This document shows, piece by piece, positions 37,390-45,068 of a stretch of DNA of 64,000 nucleotides; the first letter of the stretch is position 1; the number at the start of each line of letters is the position of its first letter. Source of the DNA: JACPAP01 sp035287045 (GTDB lineage Bacteria; Gemmatimonadota; Gemmatimonadetes; Gemmatimonadales; GWC2-71-9); contig DATECF010000066.1 of assembly GCA_035287045.1 (NCBI GenBank), positions 1 to 64,000 of the forward strand, given 5' to 3'. The notes beneath the pieces were generated by a model. It saw only the letters and a list, made by a program, of their open reading frames with translations. It ran no database searches and was not told the DNA's origin. A program made the position numbers and the translations under genes.

Positions 37390-38507
37390 CTGGCCTCCGC
37401 GCGTTCACGGGCCCACCGGTCGGCGGCAAGCACCTCGTCCAATCCCTTTGCGGGCTGCACCTCGTGCGCCTCCAGCACCGCCTCGATGGTCTCGGCGATG
37501 GCGCCGAAGCGCAGCCGCCCGGCCAGGAAGGCCTCCACCGCCACCTCGTTCGCGGCATTGAAGGCCGCGGCTCCCGTGCCGCCCATCCGGCCCGCCGCCA
37601 CGCCCAAGTCGAAGGCGGGAAACATCCCGGGAGACAGGGGCTGAAAGGTGAGCGGGCTGGCGGCGACCGGATCGAACCGCCGCACGCCGTCATCCGGCAG
37701 CCGGTCCGGGTGGGTGAGCGCGTACAGAATGGGCAGCTCCATCGACGGAAAACCGAGTTGCGCGAGCACCGACCCGTCCGCGAACTCGGTGAGCGCATGA
37801 ATCACCGACTGTGGGTGCAATACGACCTCGATTCCATCAAACGCAAGCCCGAACAGGAAGTGCCCCTCGATCACCTCGAGGGCCTTGTTGGCCAGCGTGG
37901 CGCTGTCCACCGTGATCTTGGGACCCATGCGCCAGGTCGGGTGGTTCAGGGCCTGCTCCACCGTGGCCCGGGCGACGCGCTCCGGTGCCCAGCCCCGAAA
38001 CGGGCCGCCGGAGGCGGTGAGGATGAGCCGCCGCAGCTCCCTCCCCCCCGCCGATGCCATACACTGGAGGACGGCGCTGTGTTCGGAATCAATGGGGACG
38101 ATCTCGCCTCGGCCCTCACGCGCCGCACATAGCACCAACTCGCCGGCCATGACCAGCGTTTCCTTGTTGGCGAGGGCGACCCGCTTCCCCGCCCGCAGGG
38201 CGGCCAGCGTGGCCGGCAGGCCGGCCGCGCCGACTACCGCGTTGATCACGATCCGGACATCGGGATGGGTGGCCGCTTCGACCAGGCTCTCCGCGCCAAC
38301 CGGTCCACGCCGGTTCCGCCCGGCGTTCCCTCGGACCAGACCCACGAACGTGGCGCCGGTCTCCTTCGCCTGCCGCTCCAGCAGCTCAGCCGAGGCGTGC
38401 GCGGTCAGGGCCACCACCCGGAAGCGCTCGCGTTGGCGGGCGAGCACTCGGAGCGCCGCGGTCCCAATGGACCCGGTGGACCCCAGGACCGCCACGCCAA
38501 TGCTCAC
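37380..38507 (-). CDS. dxr: 1-deoxy-D-xylulose 5-phosphate reductoisomerase
   Basis: Dxr makes MEP, the committed intermediate of non-mevalonate isoprenoid synthesis. The NADPH site VLGSTGSIGTAAL opens the protein. Metal and substrate residues are in PIDSEHSAVLQCM, and LTASGGPFRG follows. I take the GTG at 38507, which overlaps the cdsA stop as GTGA; the frame upstream lies in cdsA and is unrelated. Length 375 residues. With cdsA and the frr-pyrH-tsf-rpsB genes it forms a gene order widespread in bacteria. Confidence 0.95.
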   Translation of the reverse strand: MSIGVAVLGSTGSIGTAALRVLARQRERFRVVALTAHASAELLERQAKETGATFVGLVRGNAGRNRRGPVGAESLVEAATHPDVRIVINAVVGAAGLPATLAALRAGKRVALANKETLVMAGELVLCAAREGRGEIVPIDSEHSAVLQCMASAGGRELRRLILTASGGPFRGWAPERVARATVEQALNHPTWRMGPKITVDSATLANKALEVIEGHFLFGLAFDGIEVVLHPQSVIHALTEFADGSVLAQLGFPSMELPILYALTHPDRLPDDGVRRFDPVAASPLTFQPLSPGMFPAFDLGVAAGRMGGTGAAAFNAANEVAVEAFLAGRLRFGAIAETIEAVLEAHEVQPAKGLDEVLAADRWARERAEARCS

Positions 38508-39364
38508 AGTCGGCCGCCTACCGCGACCACCAGCGCCACCGTGGGAATGGCCCAATACAAGGAATCGAGCCGGTCCAGCACCCCGCCATGGCCGGGAAAC
38601 ACCGCACCAGAGTCCTTCACGCCTGCTTCGCGCTTGAACAGGGACTCCGCAACATCGCCAAGTTGCCCCAAGGTCGCCACCGCCACGGCCGAAACCAGCA
38701 GGACCGCCGGCGACAGGGGCGCGCCCAGCGGCGCCAACACCCACCGTCCCCAAGCCAGCGCCGCCAGCAAGGCCCCCAGCGTCCCGGTCACCGCGCCCGC
38801 CCAGGTCTTGGCCGGGCTGAGCACGGGCGCCAGCTTGGGCCCCCCGATCAGCGCACCTCCCGCCATGGCGAACGTGTCGCAGATCCAGGTGAGAACCAGG
38901 GGGAACAGGGCCAGGGCCGTCCCCGCGACCGCGTCCAGGGGCGGCACCGGGTGCCGGAGCAGGAGCAGGAAGGCCGGGAATCCCCCGGCGTACAGCGCCC
39001 CCCACACGGTAACCCCGATGCCGGCGGTGGGACCGTCTCTTGGGGGACGGGTGGCGACGGCTGCGGCCATGACGCCCATGAGCCACAGGGCCATGAGAAA
39101 GGCAAACCAACGGGGAGCCAGTCCGGCACCCGCCGGCAGCGTGAGCCATGCCGCCGCCGGGAACAGCGCCGCGCCGAGGCACCCGGGGCCTACCAGGGCC
39201 CGGACCCCCTGGCGGGCCGCCAGACGATACAGTTCGAACGCCCCCAGGGCCCCGAGGGCGGCCAGGACCGCGACCAGCGCCCAGCCGCCGAGATAGATGA
39301 GCCCGATGGTGGCGGGGATGCCGATGGCCGCGACGCCAATCCGGCGCGCGAGCTGATGAGCCAT
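38504..39364 (-). CDS. cdsA: Phosphatidate cytidylyltransferase
   Basis: CdsA makes CDP-diacylglycerol, the phospholipid precursor used by PssA at 3408. The multi-pass protein (286 residues, about eight hydrophobic segments) has the CdsA signature near the end: SLFKREAGVKDSG, then PGHGGVLDRLDSL. The KTWAGAVTG motif precedes it. In this genus-like order undecaprenyl synthase (uppS) would be expected between cdsA and frr, but here frr comes 11 bases upstream and uppS is absent from the window. Confidence 0.92.
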   Translation of the reverse strand: MAHQLARRIGVAAIGIPATIGLIYLGGWALVAVLAALGALGAFELYRLAARQGVRALVGPGCLGAALFPAAAWLTLPAGAGLAPRWFAFLMALWLMGVMAAAVATRPPRDGPTAGIGVTVWGALYAGGFPAFLLLLRHPVPPLDAVAGTALALFPLVLTWICDTFAMAGGALIGGPKLAPVLSPAKTWAGAVTGTLGALLAALAWGRWVLAPLGAPLSPAVLLVSAVAVATLGQLGDVAESLFKREAGVKDSGAVFPGHGGVLDRLDSLYWAIPTVALVVAVGGRL

Positions 39365-39375
39365 CGGGTGGCGGG

Positions 39376-39939
39376 TCAGACCTCCATGATCTCTTGTTCT
39401 TTACCCTTCACGAGCGCGTCCACCTGCTTGATCGCGTCATCGTGCAGCTTCTGCATGTCCTTCTCGGTCCGGCGCTTGTCGTCCTCGGAGACGTGATCGA
39501 GCTTCTTGATCTGGGCCAGGGCCTCGGTGCGGGCGTGACGGATGGCGATCCGGCCCTCCTCCGCCAGCTTGTGCACCACTTTGACCAGCTCCTTGCGACG
39601 CTCTTCCGTGAGCGGCGGCAGGGGCACGCGGATGACGGTCCCGTCGTTGGACGGGTTGAGCCCCAGATCCGACGCCTGGAGCGCCTTCTCCACGGCACCA
39701 ACCAGCGAACGGTCCCACGGCTGTACCGTGATCAGGCGCGGCTCCGGCGCGGCGACGCTGGCCACCTGATTGAGCGGCATCTGCTGTCCGTACGCCTCCA
39801 CGCGCACGGTATCCAGCAGGCTGGTCGTGGCCTTGCCACTGCGAATCGTCGCCAGCTCGTGCCTGGTGCTCTCCAGCGCCTTGTGCATGGCGTCTTTCGC
39901 GCGCTTCGCGATGTCGGGCAGTGTGGTTGGCGTGCTCAT
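39376..39939 (-). CDS. frr: Ribosome recycling factor
   Basis: RRF splits post-termination ribosomes with EF-G. The 187-residue product has the long helical domain (DAMHKALESTRHELATIRSGKA), the domain hinge around LLDTVRVEAYGQQMPLNQVA, and ends DALVKGKEQEIMEV. The ATG at 39939 overlaps the pyrH stop (ATGA). Confidence 0.96.
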   Translation of the reverse strand: MSTPTTLPDIAKRAKDAMHKALESTRHELATIRSGKATTSLLDTVRVEAYGQQMPLNQVASVAAPEPRLITVQPWDRSLVGAVEKALQASDLGLNPSNDGTVIRVPLPPLTEERRKELVKVVHKLAEEGRIAIRHARTEALAQIKKLDHVSEDDKRRTEKDMQKLHDDAIKQVDALVKGKEQEIMEV

Positions 39940-40649
39940 GTCACGAGGGTGCCGACGCGCTCTCCCGCCAGGACCCTGGCGATCGCGCCGGGCTGGTTGA
40001 CGTTCATGACGACAATGGGCAACCCGTTCTCCTTGCACAATCCGAAGGCGTTGGCGTCCATTACCGCCAACCCTTTGACCAGGACTTCCTGGAACGTGAT
40101 TTCCGGGATGAATGTCGCCGTGGGGTCGCGCTTGGGGTCGGCCGTGAAGACGCCGTCCACCCCGGTGGCCTTCACGATCACCTGGGCCTCGATCTCCAGC
40201 GCCCGGAGGACTGCGGCGGTGTCGGTGGAGAAGTAGGGGTTCCCGGTCCCACCCGCAAACAGCACGATGCGCCCCTTCTCCATGTGTCGCTGCGCCCGCC
40301 GCCGGATGTACGGCTCCGCCAGCTCCTCCATCCGGATCGCCGTCATCACCCGGGTCTCCACGCCTTTGCGCTCCAGGATGTCCTGGAGCGCCAGGGCATT
40401 GATCACGGTGGCCAGCATGCCCATGTAGTCGGCGGACACGCGGTCCATCCCCTGCTGGCTGGCCACCGTGCCGCGCATGATGTTCCCGCCCCCGATCACC
40501 AGGCCGATGCCGGCGCCCAGCTGGTGTACCGCCTTGACCTCATCGCTCAGGCGATCGACCACCCCGAAGTCGATCCCGAAGCCGCGCTCCCCAGCCAGGG
40601 ACTCGCCCGACAGCTTGATGAGCGCGCGGCGGTACTTGAGGCCGGGCAT
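39936..40649 (-). CDS. pyrH: Uridylate kinase
   Basis: PyrH phosphorylates UMP to UDP and is a hexameric, GTP-activated amino-acid-kinase family enzyme. Motifs are RALIKLSGESLAG at the start, VIGGGNIMRG, and the nucleotide region KATGVDGVFTADPKRD. Start MPGLKYRRA at 40649; its first base is also the last base of the tsf stop. Length 237 residues. Confidence 0.96.
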   Translation of the reverse strand: MPGLKYRRALIKLSGESLAGERGFGIDFGVVDRLSDEVKAVHQLGAGIGLVIGGGNIMRGTVASQQGMDRVSADYMGMLATVINALALQDILERKGVETRVMTAIRMEELAEPYIRRRAQRHMEKGRIVLFAGGTGNPYFSTDTAAVLRALEIEAQVIVKATGVDGVFTADPKRDPTATFIPEITFQEVLVKGLAVMDANAFGLCKENGLPIVVMNVNQPGAIARVLAGERVGTLVT

Positions 40650-41245
40650 CAGGCCTCGCCGAGCTGGAAGCGCACAAACCGGCGCACGACGACGTTCTCC
40701 CCCACTTTGCCGGACACGGCCTTGACCAGCTGTCCCACAGTCTGCTTGTCGTCTTTCACGAAGGGCTGCTCCAGCAGCACCCGCTCTTCGTAGAACTTCT
40801 TGATGCGACCCTCGACCATCTTCTCCCACACCTTCTCGGGCTTGCCGGACTCGGCGGCCTGGGCCTGGAAGATCTCGCGCTCCCGCTCCAGCACCGCCTT
40901 GGGCACGTCGTCCACCGACACCGCCACCGGATCGGCGGAGGCGATGTGCAAGGCCAGGTCCTTGACCAGGCCCTGGAAATCCTCAGTGCGCGCCACGAAG
41001 TCAGTCTCGCAGTTTACCTCCACCAGCACCGCGACCTTGCCGTTGAAGTGGACATAACTGCCGATGACGCCCTCGGTGGCACCCCGCCCGGCGCGCTTCT
41101 CCGCCTTGGCGATGCCCTTCTTCCGCAGCAGCTCAATGGCCTTCTCGACATCGCCTCCGGTCTCTTCCAGGGCGGCCTTGCAGTCCATCATGCCCGCGCC
41201 GGTGCGTTGCCGGAGCGCTGCGACGTCCTTCGCCGAAATGGTCAT
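40649..41245 (-). CDS. tsf: Elongation factor Ts (short form)
   Basis: EF-Ts exchanges GDP for GTP on EF-Tu. The N-terminal UBA-like domain has LRQRTGAGMMDCKAALEE, and the core has VEVNCETDFVARTEDF (the TDFV motif inserted into EF-Tu). At 198 residues it is the short, Thermus-like form with a single subdomain in the core. The ATG at 41245 is preceded by a hairpin and T-run that may attenuate transcription from rpsB. Confidence 0.95.
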   Translation of the reverse strand: MTISAKDVAALRQRTGAGMMDCKAALEETGGDVEKAIELLRKKGIAKAEKRAGRGATEGVIGSYVHFNGKVAVLVEVNCETDFVARTEDFQGLVKDLALHIASADPVAVSVDDVPKAVLEREREIFQAQAAESGKPEKVWEKMVEGRIKKFYEERVLLEQPFVKDDKQTVGQLVKAVSGKVGENVVVRRFVRFQLGEA

Positions 41246-41279
41246 GGTCAAAACCGTATCTCCCGTGATTCCGTATGCG

Positions 41280-41325
41280 AAAACCGCCGCCTCCGAACCG
41301 TCATCCGCGGTCCTGGGAGCGGCGG
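41280..41325 (-). terminator. Attenuator-like terminator between rpsB and tsf
   Basis: In the minus-strand transcript the arms at 41325-41316 and 41294-41284 pair over ten base pairs (CCGCCGC-TCC with GGAGGCGGCGG, one bulge). TTTT follows at 41283-41280. This is a fair intrinsic terminator inside the operon and would lower tsf relative to rpsB. Confidence 0.5.
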
Positions 41326-41360
41326 TACCCGTTGGTCGTCCGGCGCCGGTAGCGCCGCGC

Positions 41361-42245
41361 TTACGATGGCCCGGGCGCCTCACCGCCCTCCTGCTCCCCG
41401 GCCGGCTGCTCGGTCTTGAGCCGGGCCACGATGGCTTCGGGCTTGGGCCGCCGCCGCCGCCGGGCTCGCCGCCGCTTCCGGCGATCCTCCTCTTCCCCTT
41501 CCGAGCCCGTATCCGTGCTGTAGGTGTAGCCGTCGGCTTCCTCCGTCACCTCGCGCAGTGGCACCTGGGAGCGCGCTTCGGCAACCACATCCACCAGGGC
41601 CCGCGTGATCAAGGACACCGAGCGGATGGCGTCGTCGTTGCCGGGGATCGGCACGGTAATCAGGTCCGGGTCCGCGTTGGTGTCTACGATGGCGACGACC
41701 GGAATCCGCAGCTTGTTCGCCTCGGCGATCGCGATGCGCTCTTTCTTGGCATCCACCACGAACAGCGCGCCCGGTAACCGGGCCATGTTCTTGATGCCTT
41801 CGAGATTGCGGTTGAGCTTCTGCCGCTCTCGCTCGAACATCAGCTGTTCTTTCTTGGTGAAGAACTCGAAGGCCCCGTCTTCCAGGCCCTGCTCCACCTC
41901 TTTGAGCCGACCGATCTGCTTCTTGATCGTGTGGAAGTTGGTCAGCATGCCGCCGAGCCAGCGTTCCGTGACCCAGAATCCGCCGCAGCGCTCCGCCTCC
42001 GCTCGCAGGATGGGCTTCAGCTGCTTCTTGGTGCAGACGAACAGCACCCCTTCGCCACGCATGACGACGTTGCGTATCAGCTCCTGAGCCGTCTGGAGCT
42101 GACGCAGCGTCTTCTGGAGGTCGATCAGGTAGATGCCCGAGCGCTCGGCAAAAATGAACCGGCGCATCTTGGGATTCCAGCGCCGGGTCTGGTGACCGAA
42201 ATGCACACCGGCTTCGAGCAGGTCCTGCAACTGCGGCTGCGTCAT
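41361..42245 (-). CDS. rpsB: 30S ribosomal protein S2 with extended C-terminal tail
   Basis: S2 is a late-assembling small-subunit protein. The core (LLEAGVHFGHQTRRWNPKM, GGMLTNFHTI, and the DTNADPD motif in IPVVAIVDTNADPDLI) is intact. The 294-residue chain is about 50 longer than E. coli S2. The extra tail is acidic (GSEGEEEDRR), then very basic (RRKRRRARRRRRPK), then Gly/Glu-rich. The gap 42246-42397 before it (toward rpsI) shows a TTCAGCG-C-CGCTGAA palindrome and no clear promoter. Confidence 0.95.
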   Translation of the reverse strand: MTQPQLQDLLEAGVHFGHQTRRWNPKMRRFIFAERSGIYLIDLQKTLRQLQTAQELIRNVVMRGEGVLFVCTKKQLKPILRAEAERCGGFWVTERWLGGMLTNFHTIKKQIGRLKEVEQGLEDGAFEFFTKKEQLMFERERQKLNRNLEGIKNMARLPGALFVVDAKKERIAIAEANKLRIPVVAIVDTNADPDLITVPIPGNDDAIRSVSLITRALVDVVAEARSQVPLREVTEEADGYTYSTDTGSEGEEEDRRKRRRARRRRRPKPEAIVARLKTEQPAGEQEGGEAPGPS

Positions 42246-42378
42246 GAACCTCGATCCTGGGTTAAGTCCGCCATCGCCTTCATCTCCCCCGCCGATTCAG
42301 CGGCGCTGAACACCCAGCGGGAGATCGGGCGATGTGAGTTGTGGCGATCCGCCGTTCGCACTCCGCAACCCGGAAAGG

Positions 42379-42397
42379 GGACAGCGGACTGCCGTCC
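42379..42397 (-). terminator. Small hairpin immediately after rpsI
   Basis: GGACGGC and GCTGTCC (minus strand) pair over seven positions with one G-U and a 5-base loop, directly abutting the rpsI TAA. There is no U-tract, so it is likely a weak terminator or 3-prime stabilising stem. Confidence 0.35.
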
Positions 42398-42802
42398 TTA
42401 CCGTTTCGAGAACTGGAACCGCTTCCTCGCCCCCGGCCGGCCCGGCTTCTTGCGCTCCACCGCCCGGGGATCGCGCGTGAGCAACCCCTGGGACCGGAGC
42501 TTGCGCCGATGGGTCTCGTCCGCCCCCACCAGCGCCCGCGCCACGGCCAGGCGCAACGCGCCCGCCTGCCCCGTCGTGCCCCCACCGACCACATGCGCCC
42601 GCACGTCGAAGGCGCCGAGCGTGTCCGTGGCGCCGAACGGCTCCTGGATATGCTGCACCAGCGATCGCCGGGGGAAGTAATCCCCCAGCGTCCGCCCGTT
42701 CACGTCCCACTTGCCGGAGCCCGGCGTCAGATAGACGCGGGCCACCGAGGTCTTCCGCCTGCCAACCGCGTGCCACCGCAGCTCCGGATGTACCACCGTC
42801 AT
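42398..42802 (-). CDS. rpsI: 30S ribosomal protein S9
   Basis: S9 contacts P-site tRNA through its basic C-terminal tail, here ending KKPGRPGARKRFQFSKR. The core has AVGRRKTSVARVYLTPG and GGGTTGQAGALRLAVARAL. Length 134 residues. It follows rplM by 8 bases, the near-universal L13-S9 operon. Confidence 0.96.
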   Translation of the reverse strand: MTVVHPELRWHAVGRRKTSVARVYLTPGSGKWDVNGRTLGDYFPRRSLVQHIQEPFGATDTLGAFDVRAHVVGGGTTGQAGALRLAVARALVGADETHRRKLRSQGLLTRDPRAVERKKPGRPGARKRFQFSKR

Positions 42803-42810
42803 ACCGTTCG

Positions 42811-43254
42811 TCAGGCTCCCTTCCGCACGCTCAGTGGCGTGGGCTGCTGGGCCGCGTGGGGATGCTCGGCCCCCGGGTACACTTTGAGTTTCTTGCGGAG
42901 CGCCTGTCGCCCCAACGTGGACTTGGGCAGCATCCCAAACACCGCGCGCTCAATCACCCGCTCGGGGTGCTTTTGCAGCTCGCGCGCCACCGGCGTGAAC
43001 CGCTCGTGCCCCATGTAGCCGCTGTGCCGGAAGTACCGCTTCTGCTCCAGCTTGCGACCGGTGAGGCGCACCTTGGCCGCGTTGATCACCACCACGAAGT
43101 CCCCGCCGTCCATGTGCGGCGTGAACTCCGGCTTGTGCTTCCCGCGGATCACCTGCGCCACTGTGCTCGCCAGCCTGCCGAGGGCAATACCATCCGCATC
43201 CACCACGTGCCAGTGGTGCTTGATGTCTTTGGGCGTGAGCGTATACGTCCCCAT
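42811..43254 (-). CDS. rplM: 50S ribosomal protein L13
   Basis: L13 is an early-assembling large-subunit protein. Motifs are WHVVDADGIALGRLAS, FVVVINAAKVRLTG and the HSGYMG region. I start at the ATG at 43254 (MGTYTLTPKD) because GAGGG lies 5 bases upstream; another ATG four codons earlier lacks this. Length 147 residues. First gene of rplM-rpsI under a strong promoter. Confidence 0.95.
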   Translation of the reverse strand: MGTYTLTPKDIKHHWHVVDADGIALGRLASTVAQVIRGKHKPEFTPHMDGGDFVVVINAAKVRLTGRKLEQKRYFRHSGYMGHERFTPVARELQKHPERVIERAVFGMLPKSTLGRQALRKKLKVYPGAEHPHAAQQPTPLSVRKGA

Positions 43255-43319
43255 CCGGTCCCTCATCCCGACGGCGGCTCGCCGCGACAGAATAAAGTCG
43301 TAAAGCCGAGTAGCCGCTT

Positions 43320-43348
43320 ATCTTAGCGGGCCCTGGTGCGGTGGTCAA
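43320..43348 (-). promoter_or_regulatory. Sigma-70-type promoter of rplM-rpsI
   Basis: Minus strand: -35 TTGACC (43348-43343), 17-bp spacer, -10 TAAGAT (43325-43320). Start near 43313 leaves a leader of about 59 nt holding a GCGGC/GCCGC stem. The -35 overlaps the stop codon of the biotin carrier gene. Confidence 0.7.
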
Positions 43349-43848
43349 CCCTGCGCAACGACGTCCACGAGCGGCGTTCCTTTTTCCACCGCTTGACCCG
43401 GTTCCACCAACACCGCCTTCACCCGGCCCGGCCCGGTTGACCGGATCTCATTCTCCATCTTCATCGCCTCCAGGACCACCAGCCCGGACCCCGCGGCGAT
43501 CTCCTGACCCGCCGCGACTTCGACGCGGAGCACCAAACCCGGCATGGGGGCCCGTACCAGCCCCGGGGCCTCCTGCTTCCCCTGGTCCTTCCGCAACGCT
43601 CGTAGCTGCGCCGTCCGCTCGTCCACCACCTCGGCCGGCCATATCTCTCCGCCGCGCTGGATCAGCCAGCCGCCACCTTGTTTGAGCAGCGCGTAGGTTC
43701 GGGAGTGCTGCTCAGAGACCAGCTGGCAGATCGGGGTCCCGGGTACCCGCAGCAGCGCGGCCGGAAACCTCCTGCCGCCCACCCGCACCTCCGGCCCCAG
43801 GACCTCCACGTCCAGGTCGCGGCCGCCGATGGTCACCGTAAACTTCAT
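43345..43848 (-). CDS. Biotin carboxyl carrier protein of an acyl-CoA carboxylase
   Basis: The C-terminal biotinyl domain is complete: APMPGLVLRVEVAAGQ, then VLEAMKMENEI with the biotinylated Lys, ending VEKGTPLVDV. The N-terminal 90 residues (starting MKFTVTIGGRDLDVEV) form a lead domain like that in propionyl-CoA carboxylase alpha chains. It works with the biotin carboxylase at 45065 and the carboxyltransferase at 46613. Start is the ATG at 43848, overlapping the methyltransferase stop. Length 167 residues. Confidence 0.88.
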   Translation of the reverse strand: MKFTVTIGGRDLDVEVLGPEVRVGGRRFPAALLRVPGTPICQLVSEQHSRTYALLKQGGGWLIQRGGEIWPAEVVDERTAQLRALRKDQGKQEAPGLVRAPMPGLVLRVEVAAGQEIAAGSGLVVLEAMKMENEIRSTGPGRVKAVLVEPGQAVEKGTPLVDVVAQG

Positions 43849-45068
43849 GCCGCCTGCAGCACGGCCAGGGTCTCGACGTGGCTGGTCTGCGGAAAGAGGT
43901 CGTAGGCCCGCACCTTCGCCAGGGCGAACGCGGGCAGGCGGGTCAGGTCTCGGGCCAGGGTCGCCGGATCGCACGACACGTAGCACAGGCGCGCGCCGGG
44001 CCGGGATTCCCCCCACGCCTGGAGCGCGGCGCTCACGCGGGCGACGAGACCGGCGCGGGGCGGGTTCACCAGCACCGCGTCCGGCTCCGGAAGACGATGC
44101 AGCGTTTCCTCCACCAGCCCCTCGAACCACGTGATGTCCGTCCCGGCCCCGGCCCACCCCCGTGCCCACTCGATGGCCGACCGATCCCGGTCCACGCTGA
44201 ACACCCGCGCACCGCCCGCCGCCAGCAGCCGGGCCGCGTCCCCAACGCCGCCGTAGAGGTCCCAGACAATCTTGCCGCCGACGTCGCCCAGGTCCTGGAG
44301 TGCGTCCTGCCTGATGCGCACCGCCAGCTCGGGGTTTACCTGTTCGAACGCCAAGGCTGGAAATCCGGTTCGCGCGCCGGCCACGATGCGGGCCGCTCCG
44401 CCCCGCGGACGCCACCAATAGGCCACACCCGCTACACCGGCCGCCGCCGCCAGGGGCGCGGCGTCCCAGGGCTCGGCGCCGCCCGCGGCCACGAGGTGAA
44501 GACCGCCGGCTCGATCCTCGCGGAGGACCAATTCCTCAAGTGCCGCGGGGAGCAATCCCAGATGGTTACGCAGCGCCGACCACAGCCGCATGAGCGGCTC
44601 ACGGGCGATCCGACAGTCGTCCAGCGTGAAAACCATGCCCGGTGCGTCGTACCGATGGAGCCCCATGCGCTCCCCGGAGACGGCCAGCGTGATCTTGGTG
44701 CGGTAGCGCCAGGGCGCCGGTGCCGCGATCACCTCCGGATCGGGGGTCTCCCGCCGGCCAATCCGACGCAGGGCATCGCCCACGATGGCCCCCTTGGCGT
44801 CACGCTGAGCGGGAAGCGAGAGATGTTGGAGCTGGCATCCGCCACATCGATCAGCCGCGTAGTGGGGACACTCCGGTTCCACGCGTGCGGGCCCCGGCCG
44901 TTCCAGCCGCAGCAGCCTCCCGTGCGCGTGGCGTTTCCGGCGATCCACGACTTCGATCTCGGCCGAGTCGCCGGGCGCGGTGCGCGGTACGAAGACCACC
45001 ATTCCATCGGGGAGGCGACCCACACCGTCGCCGCCGGCGCTCAGCCGGCTGATGGATACCACCGTCAC
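43845..45068 (-). CDS. rlmD: RumA/TrmA-family 23S rRNA (uracil-5-)-methyltransferase
   Basis: This SAM-dependent enzyme makes 5-methyluridine in RNA. An N-terminal TRAM domain (GGDGVGRLPDGMVVFVP) is followed by the iron-sulfur cysteines of CPHYAADRCGGCQLQHL. The methyltransferase fold has VWDLYGGVGDAARLL and VNPPRAG, and the catalytic nucleophile is in YVSCDPATLARDL. The RlmD (versus RlmC or TrmA) choice is tentative. Length 407 residues, GTG start overlapping the biotin carboxylase stop. It sits oddly between two carboxylase genes. Confidence 0.85.
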   Translation of the reverse strand: MTVVSISRLSAGGDGVGRLPDGMVVFVPRTAPGDSAEIEVVDRRKRHAHGRLLRLERPGPARVEPECPHYAADRCGGCQLQHLSLPAQRDAKGAIVGDALRRIGRRETPDPEVIAAPAPWRYRTKITLAVSGERMGLHRYDAPGMVFTLDDCRIAREPLMRLWSALRNHLGLLPAALEELVLREDRAGGLHLVAAGGAEPWDAAPLAAAAGVAGVAYWWRPRGGAARIVAGARTGFPALAFEQVNPELAVRIRQDALQDLGDVGGKIVWDLYGGVGDAARLLAAGGARVFSVDRDRSAIEWARGWAGAGTDITWFEGLVEETLHRLPEPDAVLVNPPRAGLVARVSAALQAWGESRPGARLCYVSCDPATLARDLTRLPAFALAKVRAYDLFPQTSHVETLAVLQAA

